64,000 nucleotides of DNA from Enterocloster bolteae (GCF_002234575.2 NZ_CP022464.2:3410001-3474000), one strand, 5' to 3'; shown: positions 43,554 to 51,842, numbered from the stretch's first letter. Numbers and translations: made by a program. Notes: a model not told the origin generated them from the sequence alone.

Positions 43554-44228
43554 ATGGAAGACAACACACAGGCCGTACAGACTCTGAGCAAAAAGGACGA
43601 GGCTTATGTCCGGATTAAGGACCGCATCATATCCGGCGAATACAAGCCCGGTTCCCTTCTGGTGGAACGCACCCTCAGCGATTCCCTCGACATGAGCCGC
43701 ACCCCCATACGCGCCGCCCTTATGGACCTGTGCCACACGGGCCTTGCCACCTTTGTCCCCGGCAAGGGCATCTATGTATCTGTCATCGGACGCAGGGACA
43801 TTGAGGAAATATATGAAATCCGTGCCCTTCTTGATCCGGCCGTTCTCCTGTCCTTCATGAAACAGGCCACCAGGGATCAGATTGCCATGCTCCGCACCTT
43901 TGCCGATAACATGCGGGACGCGGTGCGCATGGAAAACACGGGTATGCTCATTGAAAATGATGTCAATTTCCATCAGTACTATACGGATTACTGCGGCAAT
44001 GCCAGGCTGGCCGACATCATCTGCTCCACCGTGGATCCATTCCACCGCTTCCGCTACATCACCTCGTCGTCCATGAAAATGAACCGCGTATTTGTGGAAG
44101 AACATCTTCTGATCATGAAGGCCATAGAGGATAACGACCAGGCAGAGGCAGAGCTTCAGATGAAGGCTCATTACAGTCATTTAAAACGCTATTTAATCCA
44201 AAAGCTTACATCGGAGGGGCAGCTTTGA
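43554..44228 (+). CDS. GntR-family regulator, FCD (FadR/VanR) subgroup
   Basis: 224 aa. The winged helix spans residues ~12-75 (YVRIKDRIISGEYKPGSLLV and MSRTPIRAALMDL). The all-helical FCD domain carries metal-ligand residues in ENDVNFHQYY and EEHLLIMKAIEDND. It likely responds to a carboxylate or purine-like ligand. AGGAGG fits the ATG at 43554. It faces the molybdenum-hydroxylase operon tail to tail and its last 23 bp overlap the operon's last gene. The TGGTATACCA palindromes at the operon promoter fit FCD operators, so it is the prime candidate regulator. Confidence 0.9.
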   Translation: MEDNTQAVQTLSKKDEAYVRIKDRIISGEYKPGSLLVERTLSDSLDMSRTPIRAALMDLCHTGLATFVPGKGIYVSVIGRRDIEEIYEIRALLDPAVLLSFMKQATRDQIAMLRTFADNMRDAVRMENTGMLIENDVNFHQYYTDYCGNARLADIICSTVDPFHRFRYITSSSMKMNRVFVEEHLLIMKAIEDNDQAEAELQMKAHYSHLKRYLIQKLTSEGQL

Positions 44229-44613
44229 CAGGCTGCCCTTCCTTTCGTTTACCTGCATAATCCAGTACTGCGCGCTTAAGGGCCAGTTCCGCCATCATGG
44301 CGCAGTGCATGTATTCCGGTTCCAGCCCTCCAAGAGCCGTTGCAATGGCACTGCTGTCTATGGTGTAGGCTTCCAGTACAGGTCTTCCCCTGACCAGGGC
44401 TGCGGCTGTCTCAGCACACGCCTTGGACGGAAAACAGGATGTCTCCGTGATTGTGTAGGAGATGGAGGTTATAAGCTCTCTGTCCGCTGAGAAATAGTAG
44501 GTCAGCACATCCCTGCAGGAGGGGTCCTGGCAGGCCCCTGTCCCCATGCATGTTTGGGGCTTTCCCCTGTACTCACCCTTAAGGGCTGTTTCTGTTATGT
44601 ATTCTTTATTCAT
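44206..44613 (-). CDS. IscU/NifU-like Fe-S scaffold protein
   Basis: 135 aa. ISYTITETSCFPSKACAETA, VLEAYTIDSSAIATALGGLE and YMHCAMMAELALKRAVLDY match the NifU N-terminal/IscU fold, with Cys in CFPSKAC and HC as scaffold ligands. Extra cysteines lie near the N-terminus (CMGTGACQDPSC). ATG 44613 lies 8 bp inside the end of the upstream FAD/GltD gene. A dedicated scaffold in a molybdoenzyme operon is uncommon. It may serve the many clusters of this enzyme. The 3' end overlaps gntR convergently by 23 bp. Confidence 0.82.
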   Translation of the reverse strand: MNKEYITETALKGEYRGKPQTCMGTGACQDPSCRDVLTYYFSADRELITSISYTITETSCFPSKACAETAAALVRGRPVLEAYTIDSSAIATALGGLEPEYMHCAMMAELALKRAVLDYAGKRKEGQPVKAAPPM

Positions 44614-46993
44614 CCTTCCCGCTCCAGTCCAGTGAACGCCGTACCAGTGTTTCGGCAACATCAATCTTGTAAGCGTTGCCTGAAAGGGGAAGCGCCCCCT
44701 CCAGTGCCAGCTTAGCGGCACCCAGTGCCGTCTCCCCGGAAGGTTTCCTTCCAATCAGATACGCTTCCGCCTTTTTCCTTCTCATGGGAACAGGTGCAAC
44801 AGCGCCCAGCATCATCCTGGCATCTGTAATCACACCGTCATCCAGCACATACCTGTATGCCAGGGCCACCACTGCGAAATCAATGGATTTGCGCAGCCTG
44901 AATTTCTCGTATCCTGATATGGTGCCTGCTGCGTCCCATGGAATCTGTATCTCCAGGATAAGCTCCCCCTTAAGCAGGGTGTCGGAAATACGTGTATGGG
45001 AGGTCAGAAGCTCCTGCGCCCCCAGAGTCCGCAGGTTTGTGCGGATAACTGCATCCGATGCCAGAAGCGCGGTTGCCATGTCGCTGGGATTCACGGCCAG
45101 ACAGCCGCAGTTCATGCACCGTCCCGCCTCGCTGTTCAACATGTTGTACGAGTATCCCTTACGGTCTTCCCGGTTCACCCCACGCTCTCCGGCCGGCAGC
45201 AGGTCCGGCTCATTGGAGCAGCTGATGTTCCCGCACTCCGGAAGGAAACCTGCCAGCCCCTGGCGGCATTCACCTGTCTCAACAGAAAGTAGCGCTCCCT
45301 CCATGTGGCGGTTCATCATGACAGCCGCCTCACGGCCGCCGGCCAGTGCCCTTACAACCGTGGCCGGTCCTGTGGTCACATCGCCGGCGGCAAATATACC
45401 CTCCTGGCTGGTGCTGTGGTCCTCACTGGCCTTTATTCTTCCCCGGTCCGTCTCAACCCTGCATACACTGTCCAGGAAGCTCAGGTCAGATCGCTGTCCC
45501 ACTGCCATAAATACCACATCCGCCTTTTCTTCCATCTGTCTGGCTTCATCGTAGACAGGTGCAAAGCGTCCTTCCCCGTCCAGTGTGGAGACACACGCCT
45601 TAAACCGGACGCCTGTTATCCTGTCCTCCTCCGGCGATACGGATTCCTTAAGGATTTCCATGGGGCCCCAGCCGTTCTTAATCTCAATCCCCTCCTCCAG
45701 GACCCGTTCTATCTCCTCCCTGCCTGCCGGCATCTGTTCCCTGGATTCCAGGCAGATCATGGTGACCTTTGGCACACCCAGGCGCTTTGCCGTGACAGCC
45801 ACGTCCACAGCCACATTGCCGCCGCCTACCACCACAACCTCTGAACCGGGCCGCTCATGGATATAGCTGTTTACCTCCACCAGGAAATCCAGGCCGAACC
45901 GTGTCAGCTCCTCACCTGAAATTCCGATTAACGGACGCTTCCATGCGCCGGTATCCAGCAGCACACTGTCATTTTCACTGCGTATGGTCTCCAGCTCAAT
46001 ATCCTCTCCCACCTTTGTGTTAAACACAAAACAGACTCCCATGCCTTCCAGGACGGATACAAACTTCTGCACGATTTCCTTTGGCAGGCGGTAGGCCGGG
46101 ATGGCATAGGCCAGACATCCGCCGGCCTCCTTCATGCGCTCGTACACAGTGACCCCATAACCGCTCTCTCTCAGATAATAGGCTGCTGCCAGTCCGGCGG
46201 GACCGGATCCGACAATGGCGGCCCTCTTTCCATTTTCCTGTTTTGGCGCCTTCATGAACCGCTCATGGTGTTCCAGAATATAATCCCCCACATAGCGCTC
46301 CACCGCGCCTACATTGACACGCTCATCGTACTGCTCCCTGTTGCATTTTTCCTGACAGAAATGGGCGCATACCCGGCTGGTGATGGCCGGCATGGGATTG
46401 GCTCTCAGGATGATGCGGGCCGCCTCGTCCACATCTCCTTCCCTCAGCTTTTCCATATAGGCGGAGATGTCCGTATGGGCCGGACATCCCTGTGTGCACG
46501 GAGTCATGCACACCTTGGCTGCCCCAAAGATGGAATGGTACCGGTTCTCCCCCATCATGGCGGAGCAGAGATGTCCCTCTTTTCTGGCACAGTTCACCCG
46601 TCCGCCCAGGCTGTCCGGATACCGGTAGTACCAGCACCGCACATCCTGACACAGGTTGCCGCCTATGGTTGCGGTGTTTCTCAGGTTGGGGGATGCCACG
46701 CTTTCGGCTGCCTGGGCAATCATGGGATTCTTCTCCTTTACAAGGGCGGAACGTGCAATGGTATTCAGTGTGGTCATTGCCCCTATGAGCAGGCTGCCAT
46801 GCTCCTCCCGTATATAGTCCAGGCCTTCTATCCCCTTAAGGCTGACCACCCGTTTTGGGTATTCCGGCAGAATTCGGTTTCTCATAAGGTCAATCAGGTC
46901 TGTCTCGCCGGCGCAGGCAGCCGTATGCTCCCCCTTTAACAGCTCACTGGCAAGGGTAACGGTTGACGGTTTTATATATTCAAAATTTTTCAT
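44606..46993 (-). CDS. Molybdenum-hydroxylase FAD subunit with an inserted GltD-like NAD(P)H oxidoreductase module
   Basis: 795 aa. Residues 1-~162 are the first part of a CoxM/XdhB FAD subunit (SPNLRNTATIGGNLCQDVRCWYYR, then GENRYHSIFG). Residues ~162-631 are a GltD-like unit: Cys-rich domain (CMTPCTQGC, VCAHFCQEKC), FAD-binding VGSGPAGLAAAYYL, NAD(P)-binding VVVGGGNVAVDVAV and EGIFAAGDVTTGPATVVRAL. The chain then resumes the FAD subunit at CLAVNPSDMATALLASDA and finishes with the CoxM C-terminal domain (FRLRKSIDFAVVALAYR). In normal subunits the GENRYHxIFG and NPSD segments are nearly adjacent, so the module is a nested insertion of ~470 residues. It could pass electrons between NAD(P)H and the molybdoenzyme. 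It shares one base with the upstream stop (TAATG). Confidence 0.88.
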   Translation of the reverse strand: MKNFEYIKPSTVTLASELLKGEHTAACAGETDLIDLMRNRILPEYPKRVVSLKGIEGLDYIREEHGSLLIGAMTTLNTIARSALVKEKNPMIAQAAESVASPNLRNTATIGGNLCQDVRCWYYRYPDSLGGRVNCARKEGHLCSAMMGENRYHSIFGAAKVCMTPCTQGCPAHTDISAYMEKLREGDVDEAARIILRANPMPAITSRVCAHFCQEKCNREQYDERVNVGAVERYVGDYILEHHERFMKAPKQENGKRAAIVGSGPAGLAAAYYLRESGYGVTVYERMKEAGGCLAYAIPAYRLPKEIVQKFVSVLEGMGVCFVFNTKVGEDIELETIRSENDSVLLDTGAWKRPLIGISGEELTRFGLDFLVEVNSYIHERPGSEVVVVGGGNVAVDVAVTAKRLGVPKVTMICLESREQMPAGREEIERVLEEGIEIKNGWGPMEILKESVSPEEDRITGVRFKACVSTLDGEGRFAPVYDEARQMEEKADVVFMAVGQRSDLSFLDSVCRVETDRGRIKASEDHSTSQEGIFAAGDVTTGPATVVRALAGGREAAVMMNRHMEGALLSVETGECRQGLAGFLPECGNISCSNEPDLLPAGERGVNREDRKGYSYNMLNSEAGRCMNCGCLAVNPSDMATALLASDAVIRTNLRTLGAQELLTSHTRISDTLLKGELILEIQIPWDAAGTISGYEKFRLRKSIDFAVVALAYRYVLDDGVITDARMMLGAVAPVPMRRKKAEAYLIGRKPSGETALGAAKLALEGALPLSGNAYKIDVAETLVRRSLDWSGKDE

Positions 46994-49293
46994 TATGCCC
47001 TGTCCTCCTTTTCCTTTAACGCTGCAAGTACTTTTGCAGGCAGGTATGGGTATTCCTCCAGTTCAATGCCGCAGGCATTATAGACAGCCATGGTGATGGC
47101 CGGCCCGGACGGCGATATGATGGGTTCCCCGATTCCCATTGCCCCAAAGGGGAAGTCACTTTCCCGCCCCTTTGTGGACTCCAGGCACACATGGTCATGA
47201 GGCGGCGCCTCGTTGAAGGTTCTGGCCTTGTACTCAATCAGGTTGGGGTTGAGCACCTTATTGTCCCATTTATCCCAGACCGTCTCCTCCCGGATGGCCA
47301 CGTCCAGCCCCGCGAAGAAGGAGGTCATCTGGTTATAGGCAGCCCTTGGGTTCATGATGGTCCCTGCGTCCGATCCGCCAAAATGGTCGGTTATCTCTAT
47401 CAGCCCTGTCTCTGTATCCACTGCCACCTCAACGAACTGTACATGCATGATGGTGGCATTGTCGATGCCGGGCCAGTGTCCGGTTCCGCTTAAGCTGTCC
47501 GGATATATGAGAATTTCATGAAGGTCGTGTACCTCCTCCGGATTTGACAGGCGCTTAAGCATACCGTCCTTAAAGTCCCAGTCGGATGCCGGTATTCCCA
47601 GCCGTTCCTCTGCCAGTTGGAACAGGTTTTTCTTTAAATCCCTGGCTGCCCTCTGGGCGGAGATGCCGCCGGAGTAGGTGCTTCTGGAGGCAATGCTTCC
47701 AAAATCCAGAGGTGCTGCGCTGGTGTCCGAAATACTTACCCGCACCCGGTCCACCGGTATGCAAAGTTCCTCTGCCACGATCTTGCGGTATACGTCCCGG
47801 ACCCCGCTGCCGAATTCCGTCATAACGGTCTGAATCATGACTCCCCCTGCGCTGGTCATGGTCACATTGGTATTGGAGGCCATGCCGCCGATATCCGAGT
47901 GTCCTGACAGTCCCATGCCCACGCCGTACCGCCTGCTTCCGTCAGCTCTGCTGGGAATGCCCCATCCCTTGAAGCGGTCTTTCCATCTGAATCCCTCTGC
48001 CGCAGCATGGATGGTGTCCTTCCAGTCAGGGGACGCATTGTACTGCCACGGTTCCTTCTGGTTCAATGCATTGTAATACCGCTCTCCGTGACGCAGCACA
48101 TTCTTCTCATAATACACCACCGGGTCAAGCCCCAGGCCGATGCACGCCCTCATGATTGCCCGGTTTACCAGGGCAGAGGATTCCATGTATCCGTATCCCC
48201 TAAAAGATCCGGAGGGAACCTTGTTGGTCACTACCACAGTACCCTTGTACCGCTTGTTATCCGTCTTGCACAGAAGGGGCAGACTGGCCGTGCCCACAGA
48301 TAGCATGTTTTCCTGGGTGGAGGCACAGACGCCTGCATCCGCATACTGGGTCATCTCAATGGCGGTTGCCAGTCCTTCCCGGTTCACCCCAAGCCTGACA
48401 TGGGATTTGGTGCACATGCGCGTCTGGTGGCATGCAAAATGTTCTTCTTTTGTATAAGAAAACATCACAGGCCGTCCGGATGCCTTTGCCATGATGGCGG
48501 TCAGCACCGGCGGAACCACATTGCCCACAAACAGCTTGGAACCAAAGCTTCCCCCCACACAGGGAGCCACGATGCGCACCCTCTCATAGGGAATGTCCAG
48601 GGACGCAGCCACATAAGTCTGGCAGTTGGACGGTGCCGCGATGGATCCGTAGATGGTCAGCATATCATCATTCCACTGTGCAATACACACAGGGGCTTCC
48701 GCCGGCATGGCGTTCTGGCCGCTTTTAATCTCCCCGTCCATTTCCACAATGATATCCGCCCGGGCAAATCCTGCTTCCGGATCACCCACCTTAAAATCAA
48801 GGTCATCCAGTCCCGGAAAGATAGGGGGCGCTATATTGCCCGGAAACACATCATAGAGCTGGGGCGCGTCCGGCGCCAGCGCTTCATCAATGGTGAATAC
48901 CGGAGGCAGTTCCTCATACTCCACTTCAATCAGTTCCATGGCATCCAATGCAATGTCCTCTGTGTCCGCCACCACCAGGGCCACCGGGTCCCCCACAAAC
49001 CGGACTGTTTCATTCAACGGCCGGTAGTGGGGCGCCGGAGTCATTTGGTTTGTAATATAGATGTTGTCCGGTATGTCCTTGTATGTAACCACAGCATGGA
49101 CCCCGTCACAGGCCTTTGCCCTGTCCACATCAATCCTGGTAATACGCGCATGGGGGTAAGGGCTTCTGAGCACCTTGCCGTAAACCATTCCTGTCACCCG
49201 CAGGTCATCCGTAAACACAGCCTTCCCGGTGACAATGTCATCTGCTATGATACGCTTGATTTCCCTGCCAACTACCTTGTAATCCTGGTTCAT
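46993..49293 (-). CDS. Molybdopterin-binding large subunit, xanthine dehydrogenase/CoxL family
   Basis: 766 aa. An a/b-hammerhead N-terminal domain (DIVTGKAVFTDDLRVTGMVY) is followed by the molybdopterin-binding halves: VAPCVGGSFGSKLFVGNVVP, the Phe/Gly loop SGSFRGYGYMESS, IQTVMTEFGSGVRDVYRKI, and the catalytic Glu in FGAMGIGEPIISPSGPA. The substrate cannot be fixed (purine, nicotinate-like or aromatic). The start ATG 49293 has AAGGAGGAG and overlaps the [2Fe-2S] gene by ATGA; the stop overlaps the FAD gene by one base. Confidence 0.92.
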   Translation of the reverse strand: MNQDYKVVGREIKRIIADDIVTGKAVFTDDLRVTGMVYGKVLRSPYPHARITRIDVDRAKACDGVHAVVTYKDIPDNIYITNQMTPAPHYRPLNETVRFVGDPVALVVADTEDIALDAMELIEVEYEELPPVFTIDEALAPDAPQLYDVFPGNIAPPIFPGLDDLDFKVGDPEAGFARADIIVEMDGEIKSGQNAMPAEAPVCIAQWNDDMLTIYGSIAAPSNCQTYVAASLDIPYERVRIVAPCVGGSFGSKLFVGNVVPPVLTAIMAKASGRPVMFSYTKEEHFACHQTRMCTKSHVRLGVNREGLATAIEMTQYADAGVCASTQENMLSVGTASLPLLCKTDNKRYKGTVVVTNKVPSGSFRGYGYMESSALVNRAIMRACIGLGLDPVVYYEKNVLRHGERYYNALNQKEPWQYNASPDWKDTIHAAAEGFRWKDRFKGWGIPSRADGSRRYGVGMGLSGHSDIGGMASNTNVTMTSAGGVMIQTVMTEFGSGVRDVYRKIVAEELCIPVDRVRVSISDTSAAPLDFGSIASRSTYSGGISAQRAARDLKKNLFQLAEERLGIPASDWDFKDGMLKRLSNPEEVHDLHEILIYPDSLSGTGHWPGIDNATIMHVQFVEVAVDTETGLIEITDHFGGSDAGTIMNPRAAYNQMTSFFAGLDVAIREETVWDKWDNKVLNPNLIEYKARTFNEAPPHDHVCLESTKGRESDFPFGAMGIGEPIISPSGPAITMAVYNACGIELEEYPYLPAKVLAALKEKEDRA

Positions 49294-49805
49294 TCTTCAC
49301 TCCTCCTTTTCTCCACATAAGACATGATGCTCTCCACTGCCGTGTAATGGGTCCCGCAGCGGCAGTAATTGCCGGCCAGCGCATCCCGGACCTCCTCCTC
49401 AGTGGGGCAGGGCTTCTCATCTAACAGGGCCCTGGCTGTCATAATAATGCCCGATGTGCAGAATCCGCACTGGAATCCGCAATTGTCCACAAAAGCCTGC
49501 TGCAGCCCGGTTAAGTCCCCTGTCTCCGGGTCCGCCAGCCCTTCAATGGTGGTGATGCTGCTTCCGTCACAGTCCATGGTAAGCACCATGCAGGAAGTAA
49601 CCGCACGGCCATCCATGATTACCGTACAGCAGCCGCAGGCCCCCTGCCCGCATCCCAGTTTCAGGCCCATAAGATGAAGCCGGTCCCTCAGTGTGTGGGC
49701 CAGGGTTTCAGACTGGGGCATATCCCCCCTGTTGTTTCCCACGGGTATCTCATATTCCCTGCGGTTCACTGTAAGCGTGATGAATTGTTGAAGCTTTTCT
49801 TTCAT
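49290..49805 (-). CDS. [2Fe-2S] subunit of the molybdenum hydroxylase
   Basis: 171 aa. A plant-type ferredoxin domain (GCGQGACGCCTVIMDG plus C in SCMV) and an all-helical second domain (CGFQCGFCTSGIIM ... NYCRCGT) bind two [2Fe-2S] clusters and pass electrons from Mo to FAD. The N-terminus has a ~20-residue insert between the first two strands (VGNNRGDMPQSETLAHT). It is the first gene of the operon, with a ~145-nt AT-rich leader and GGTATACC palindromes. Confidence 0.94.
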   Translation of the reverse strand: MKEKLQQFITLTVNRREYEIPVGNNRGDMPQSETLAHTLRDRLHLMGLKLGCGQGACGCCTVIMDGRAVTSCMVLTMDCDGSSITTIEGLADPETGDLTGLQQAFVDNCGFQCGFCTSGIIMTARALLDEKPCPTEEEVRDALAGNYCRCGTHYTAVESIMSYVEKRRSEE

Positions 49806-49837
49806 AGCTGCCTCCTTTATTTTTATGTGTTTCTTTT

Positions 49838-49845
49838 GGTATACC
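49838..49845. promoter_or_regulatory. Secondary GGTATACC palindrome in the operon leader
   Basis: TTTTGGTATACCGTTT, with the same 8-bp core as the operator at 49945-49954. It lies ~35 bp before the start of the [2Fe-2S] gene, about 108 bp from the other site centre to centre. Two sites would allow looping or a roadblock. Confidence 0.55.
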
Positions 49846-49944
49846 GTTTATTTTGAATTTTTATCGTTTTTTCTCGATTATTTTTAAAATATGCACTATA
49901 TTTATTTTATATTATTATATAATATAGTTATTTTTAATAATTTA

Positions 49945-49954
49945 TGGTATACCA
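49945..49954. promoter_or_regulatory. Candidate GntR/FCD operator at the molybdoenzyme promoter
   Basis: The perfect palindrome TGGTATACCA starts three bases after the -10 box, over the expected transcription start. FCD-type GntR proteins bind short TNGTNNNACNA-like dyads, and this sequence fits that pattern. Confidence 0.65.
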
Positions 49955-49956
49955 AA

Positions 49957-49985
49957 ATACTATCATCCCTTTCAGCAAATGTCAA
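49957..49985 (-). promoter_or_regulatory. Promoter of the molybdenum-hydroxylase operon
   Basis: TTGACA (49980-49985), 17 bp, TAGTAT (49957-49962) on the minus strand. The strong -35 with an operator at +1 suggests a repressed, inducible operon. The rest of the 49806-50265 stretch is AT-rich and gene-free apart from the sites listed. Confidence 0.8.
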
Positions 49986-50132
49986 TTGTACACTCCTCTG
50001 TTTCGATATACTACTTTAAATATAACGAATAACAGTATACGGCAGTCCGGTCTATGAACCGTATTTAACGGTTCTTCCTGATTTATGCCGGGTTACTGTC
50101 ATAGGCATCTTTCACAAACAGTTGTTAAACAA

Positions 50133-50170
50133 AATTATTTATTATTTTTCCATTTCGTCTAACATTTCAT
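50133..50170 (+). repeat. Right copy of 38-39 bp direct repeat
   Basis: Same orientation as 42220-42258, 37 of 39 positions shared. It ends 9 bp before the -35 of the GGDEF-EAL gene promoter, mirroring the position of the left copy next to the pyrH promoter. Confidence 0.85.
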
Positions 50171-50179
50171 AAATAAAAA

Positions 50180-50208
50180 TTGAGATTTTCTGGCTTTTAT
50201 ATTATAAT
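50180..50208 (+). promoter_or_regulatory. Promoter of the degenerate GGDEF-EAL gene
   Basis: TTGAGA (50180-50185), 17 bp, TATAAT (50203-50208), 57 bp ahead of the ATG. Confidence 0.8.
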
Positions 50209-50265
50209 AAAAGAAATGCGAATGCAGACAACCGCTGTCTGCATATGACAAAGGAGGAAACAATC

Positions 50266-51645
50266 ATGGGTTTGTTTCAGCATAAAAAAGAAAAAGGGAC
50301 AGCAGAGCTTCCGCCTACACCGCCTGTCCTTACCCCCACTGAACCGGATGCTGCCAGCGAGGGCCGCGCAGCCTGCATGAACAGGCTGGAGTCCGTACTG
50401 GGCGCCCCTTCGTCCAAGGGAGTGGTTCTAAAACTCTATCTGGAGAATTTTAAGAGTCTGAATAAGACGTTCGGATATGATTACTGTGAGGAGCTTCTTT
50501 CCCAGATAAAAAGCTATCTGAAGGAAGTGGCTGAGGGCAATATCTACCGTTACATAGGTGTGGAATTCATCATTATATTGGAACAGCTTTCAGAAGGGAA
50601 GGCCTGCGACCTGGCTGATGAGATTCTGGAACGCTTCGGAAACGTTTGGAAAATCCGCGGCGTGGACTGTCTGTGTTCCGCACAGATAGGTCTCTGCTCC
50701 TACCCCGGTCATGCCACCAGCACAGATGAGCTGCTTAAGCGCCTGGACCTGGCCGTGTCTGCTGCCTCTGACTGCGGACCCAACCAGATGGCAGTATATG
50801 ACAGCAACATGCATACCCAGTTCGTCCGCCGCCAGGCTGTTGCCATGTACCTTCAGACAGCCCTGGAAAAGAATGAGCTGGAGGTCCGCTACCGTCCCAC
50901 CTATAACCTGAAGGAAGGCCGCTTTACAAGGGCTGATTCCTATATGAGAATATTCATTCAGGGCATCGGGCTGGTGGGCGCAGCTGAGTTTATGCCCATA
51001 GCCGAGGATTCAGGCCAGATCAGGGCCATTGGCTACTACGCCCTGGACCATGCCGGCAGATGCATTAGCGAACTGATGAATACGGGAAGGGAATTTGACT
51101 CCATCTGTATCCCTGTTTCCCCAGTGCTTCTTGTACAGGAGGATTTTCTGGAACAGGTCACAAAAGTCCTTGAGACCTACCAGATACCCAAGGGCAAGCT
51201 GGCCCTGGAGGTGGATGACAGCGCCCTGTCCAATGTATATCTGAACGTAAACATCACCATGCAGGAGCTCTCCGACATGGGTGTGGAGCTGGTACTCAAC
51301 AACTTCGGTTCCGGATGCGCTCCTGTCAGCAGTATCCTGGACCTTCCCATCAATACAGTAAAGCTGGAGCGCATGTTTGTATGGCAGCTGGAGACCAATC
51401 CAAAATCAGCCTCCATTGCAGGCGGACTGATTCAGATTGCCAGGGAACTGGGTATCCATATCATCGCTGAGGGTGTGGAGACAGAGAATCAGCTGAACGC
51501 ACTGAACAACTATCAGTGCGAGTATCAGCAGGGCTTCTACTACGCTCCCACCATGGAGCAGGACGTGCTCATAAAGGTCATGGGAACTACGCTGGATGAG
51601 TCCAGGGTTACCATTGAGGAAGAGAAGCTTAAAATGAAGATGTAA
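50266..51645 (+). CDS. Degenerate GGDEF-EAL protein, probably non-catalytic
   Basis: 459 aa, cytosolic. The GGDEF-like domain (~30-185) has IGVEF in place of GGDEF. The EAL-like domain (~195-440) has ADS where EAL should be, IPVSP for the metal-binding Asn block, and NNFGSG for DDFGTG. It keeps EGVETENQL and QGFYYAP. With these metal ligands lost, neither synthesis nor hydrolysis of c-di-GMP is expected, so it may bind the nucleotide or a partner. AGGAGG fits the ATG at 50266. It is a single-gene unit with its own promoter and terminator. Confidence 0.85.
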   Translation: MGLFQHKKEKGTAELPPTPPVLTPTEPDAASEGRAACMNRLESVLGAPSSKGVVLKLYLENFKSLNKTFGYDYCEELLSQIKSYLKEVAEGNIYRYIGVEFIIILEQLSEGKACDLADEILERFGNVWKIRGVDCLCSAQIGLCSYPGHATSTDELLKRLDLAVSAASDCGPNQMAVYDSNMHTQFVRRQAVAMYLQTALEKNELEVRYRPTYNLKEGRFTRADSYMRIFIQGIGLVGAAEFMPIAEDSGQIRAIGYYALDHAGRCISELMNTGREFDSICIPVSPVLLVQEDFLEQVTKVLETYQIPKGKLALEVDDSALSNVYLNVNITMQELSDMGVELVLNNFGSGCAPVSSILDLPINTVKLERMFVWQLETNPKSASIAGGLIQIARELGIHIIAEGVETENQLNALNNYQCEYQQGFYYAPTMEQDVLIKVMGTTLDESRVTIEEEKLKMKM

Positions 51646-51674
51646 CAATAATCCTTGCAGGAAATAAATGCAGG

Positions 51675-51710
51675 AAAACGCAGGTTCCGTTTTAACGGTT
51701 CCTGCGTTTT
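51675..51710. terminator. Terminator of the GGDEF-EAL gene (bidirectional)
   Basis: AAAACGCAGG-TT-CCGTT opposes AACGG-TT-CCTGCGTTTT, with A and T tracts on both sides so that it can work in either direction. 30 bp after the stop. Confidence 0.85.
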
Positions 51711-51842
51711 GCATTGTTATTGTTATCATTATCAGATATTGTATTACGGCTTCCACTGGGCATAAATGGATTCATTGATTCCTGAATGTATGGTCAGCTC
51801 ACTGTGTCCATCCTTCACCAGCTTAACCCTCCTGTTATTTTT

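Noticed and set aside
43515..44180. Minus-strand open frame opposite the GntR gene
   Set aside because: The GntR/FCD protein on the plus strand has clear domains, promoter and ribosome site; the other frame has none.
46993..49293. Firm xanthine dehydrogenase assignment
   Set aside because: Subunit families are clear but substrate-specific residues could not be judged; other molybdenum hydroxylases fit equally well.
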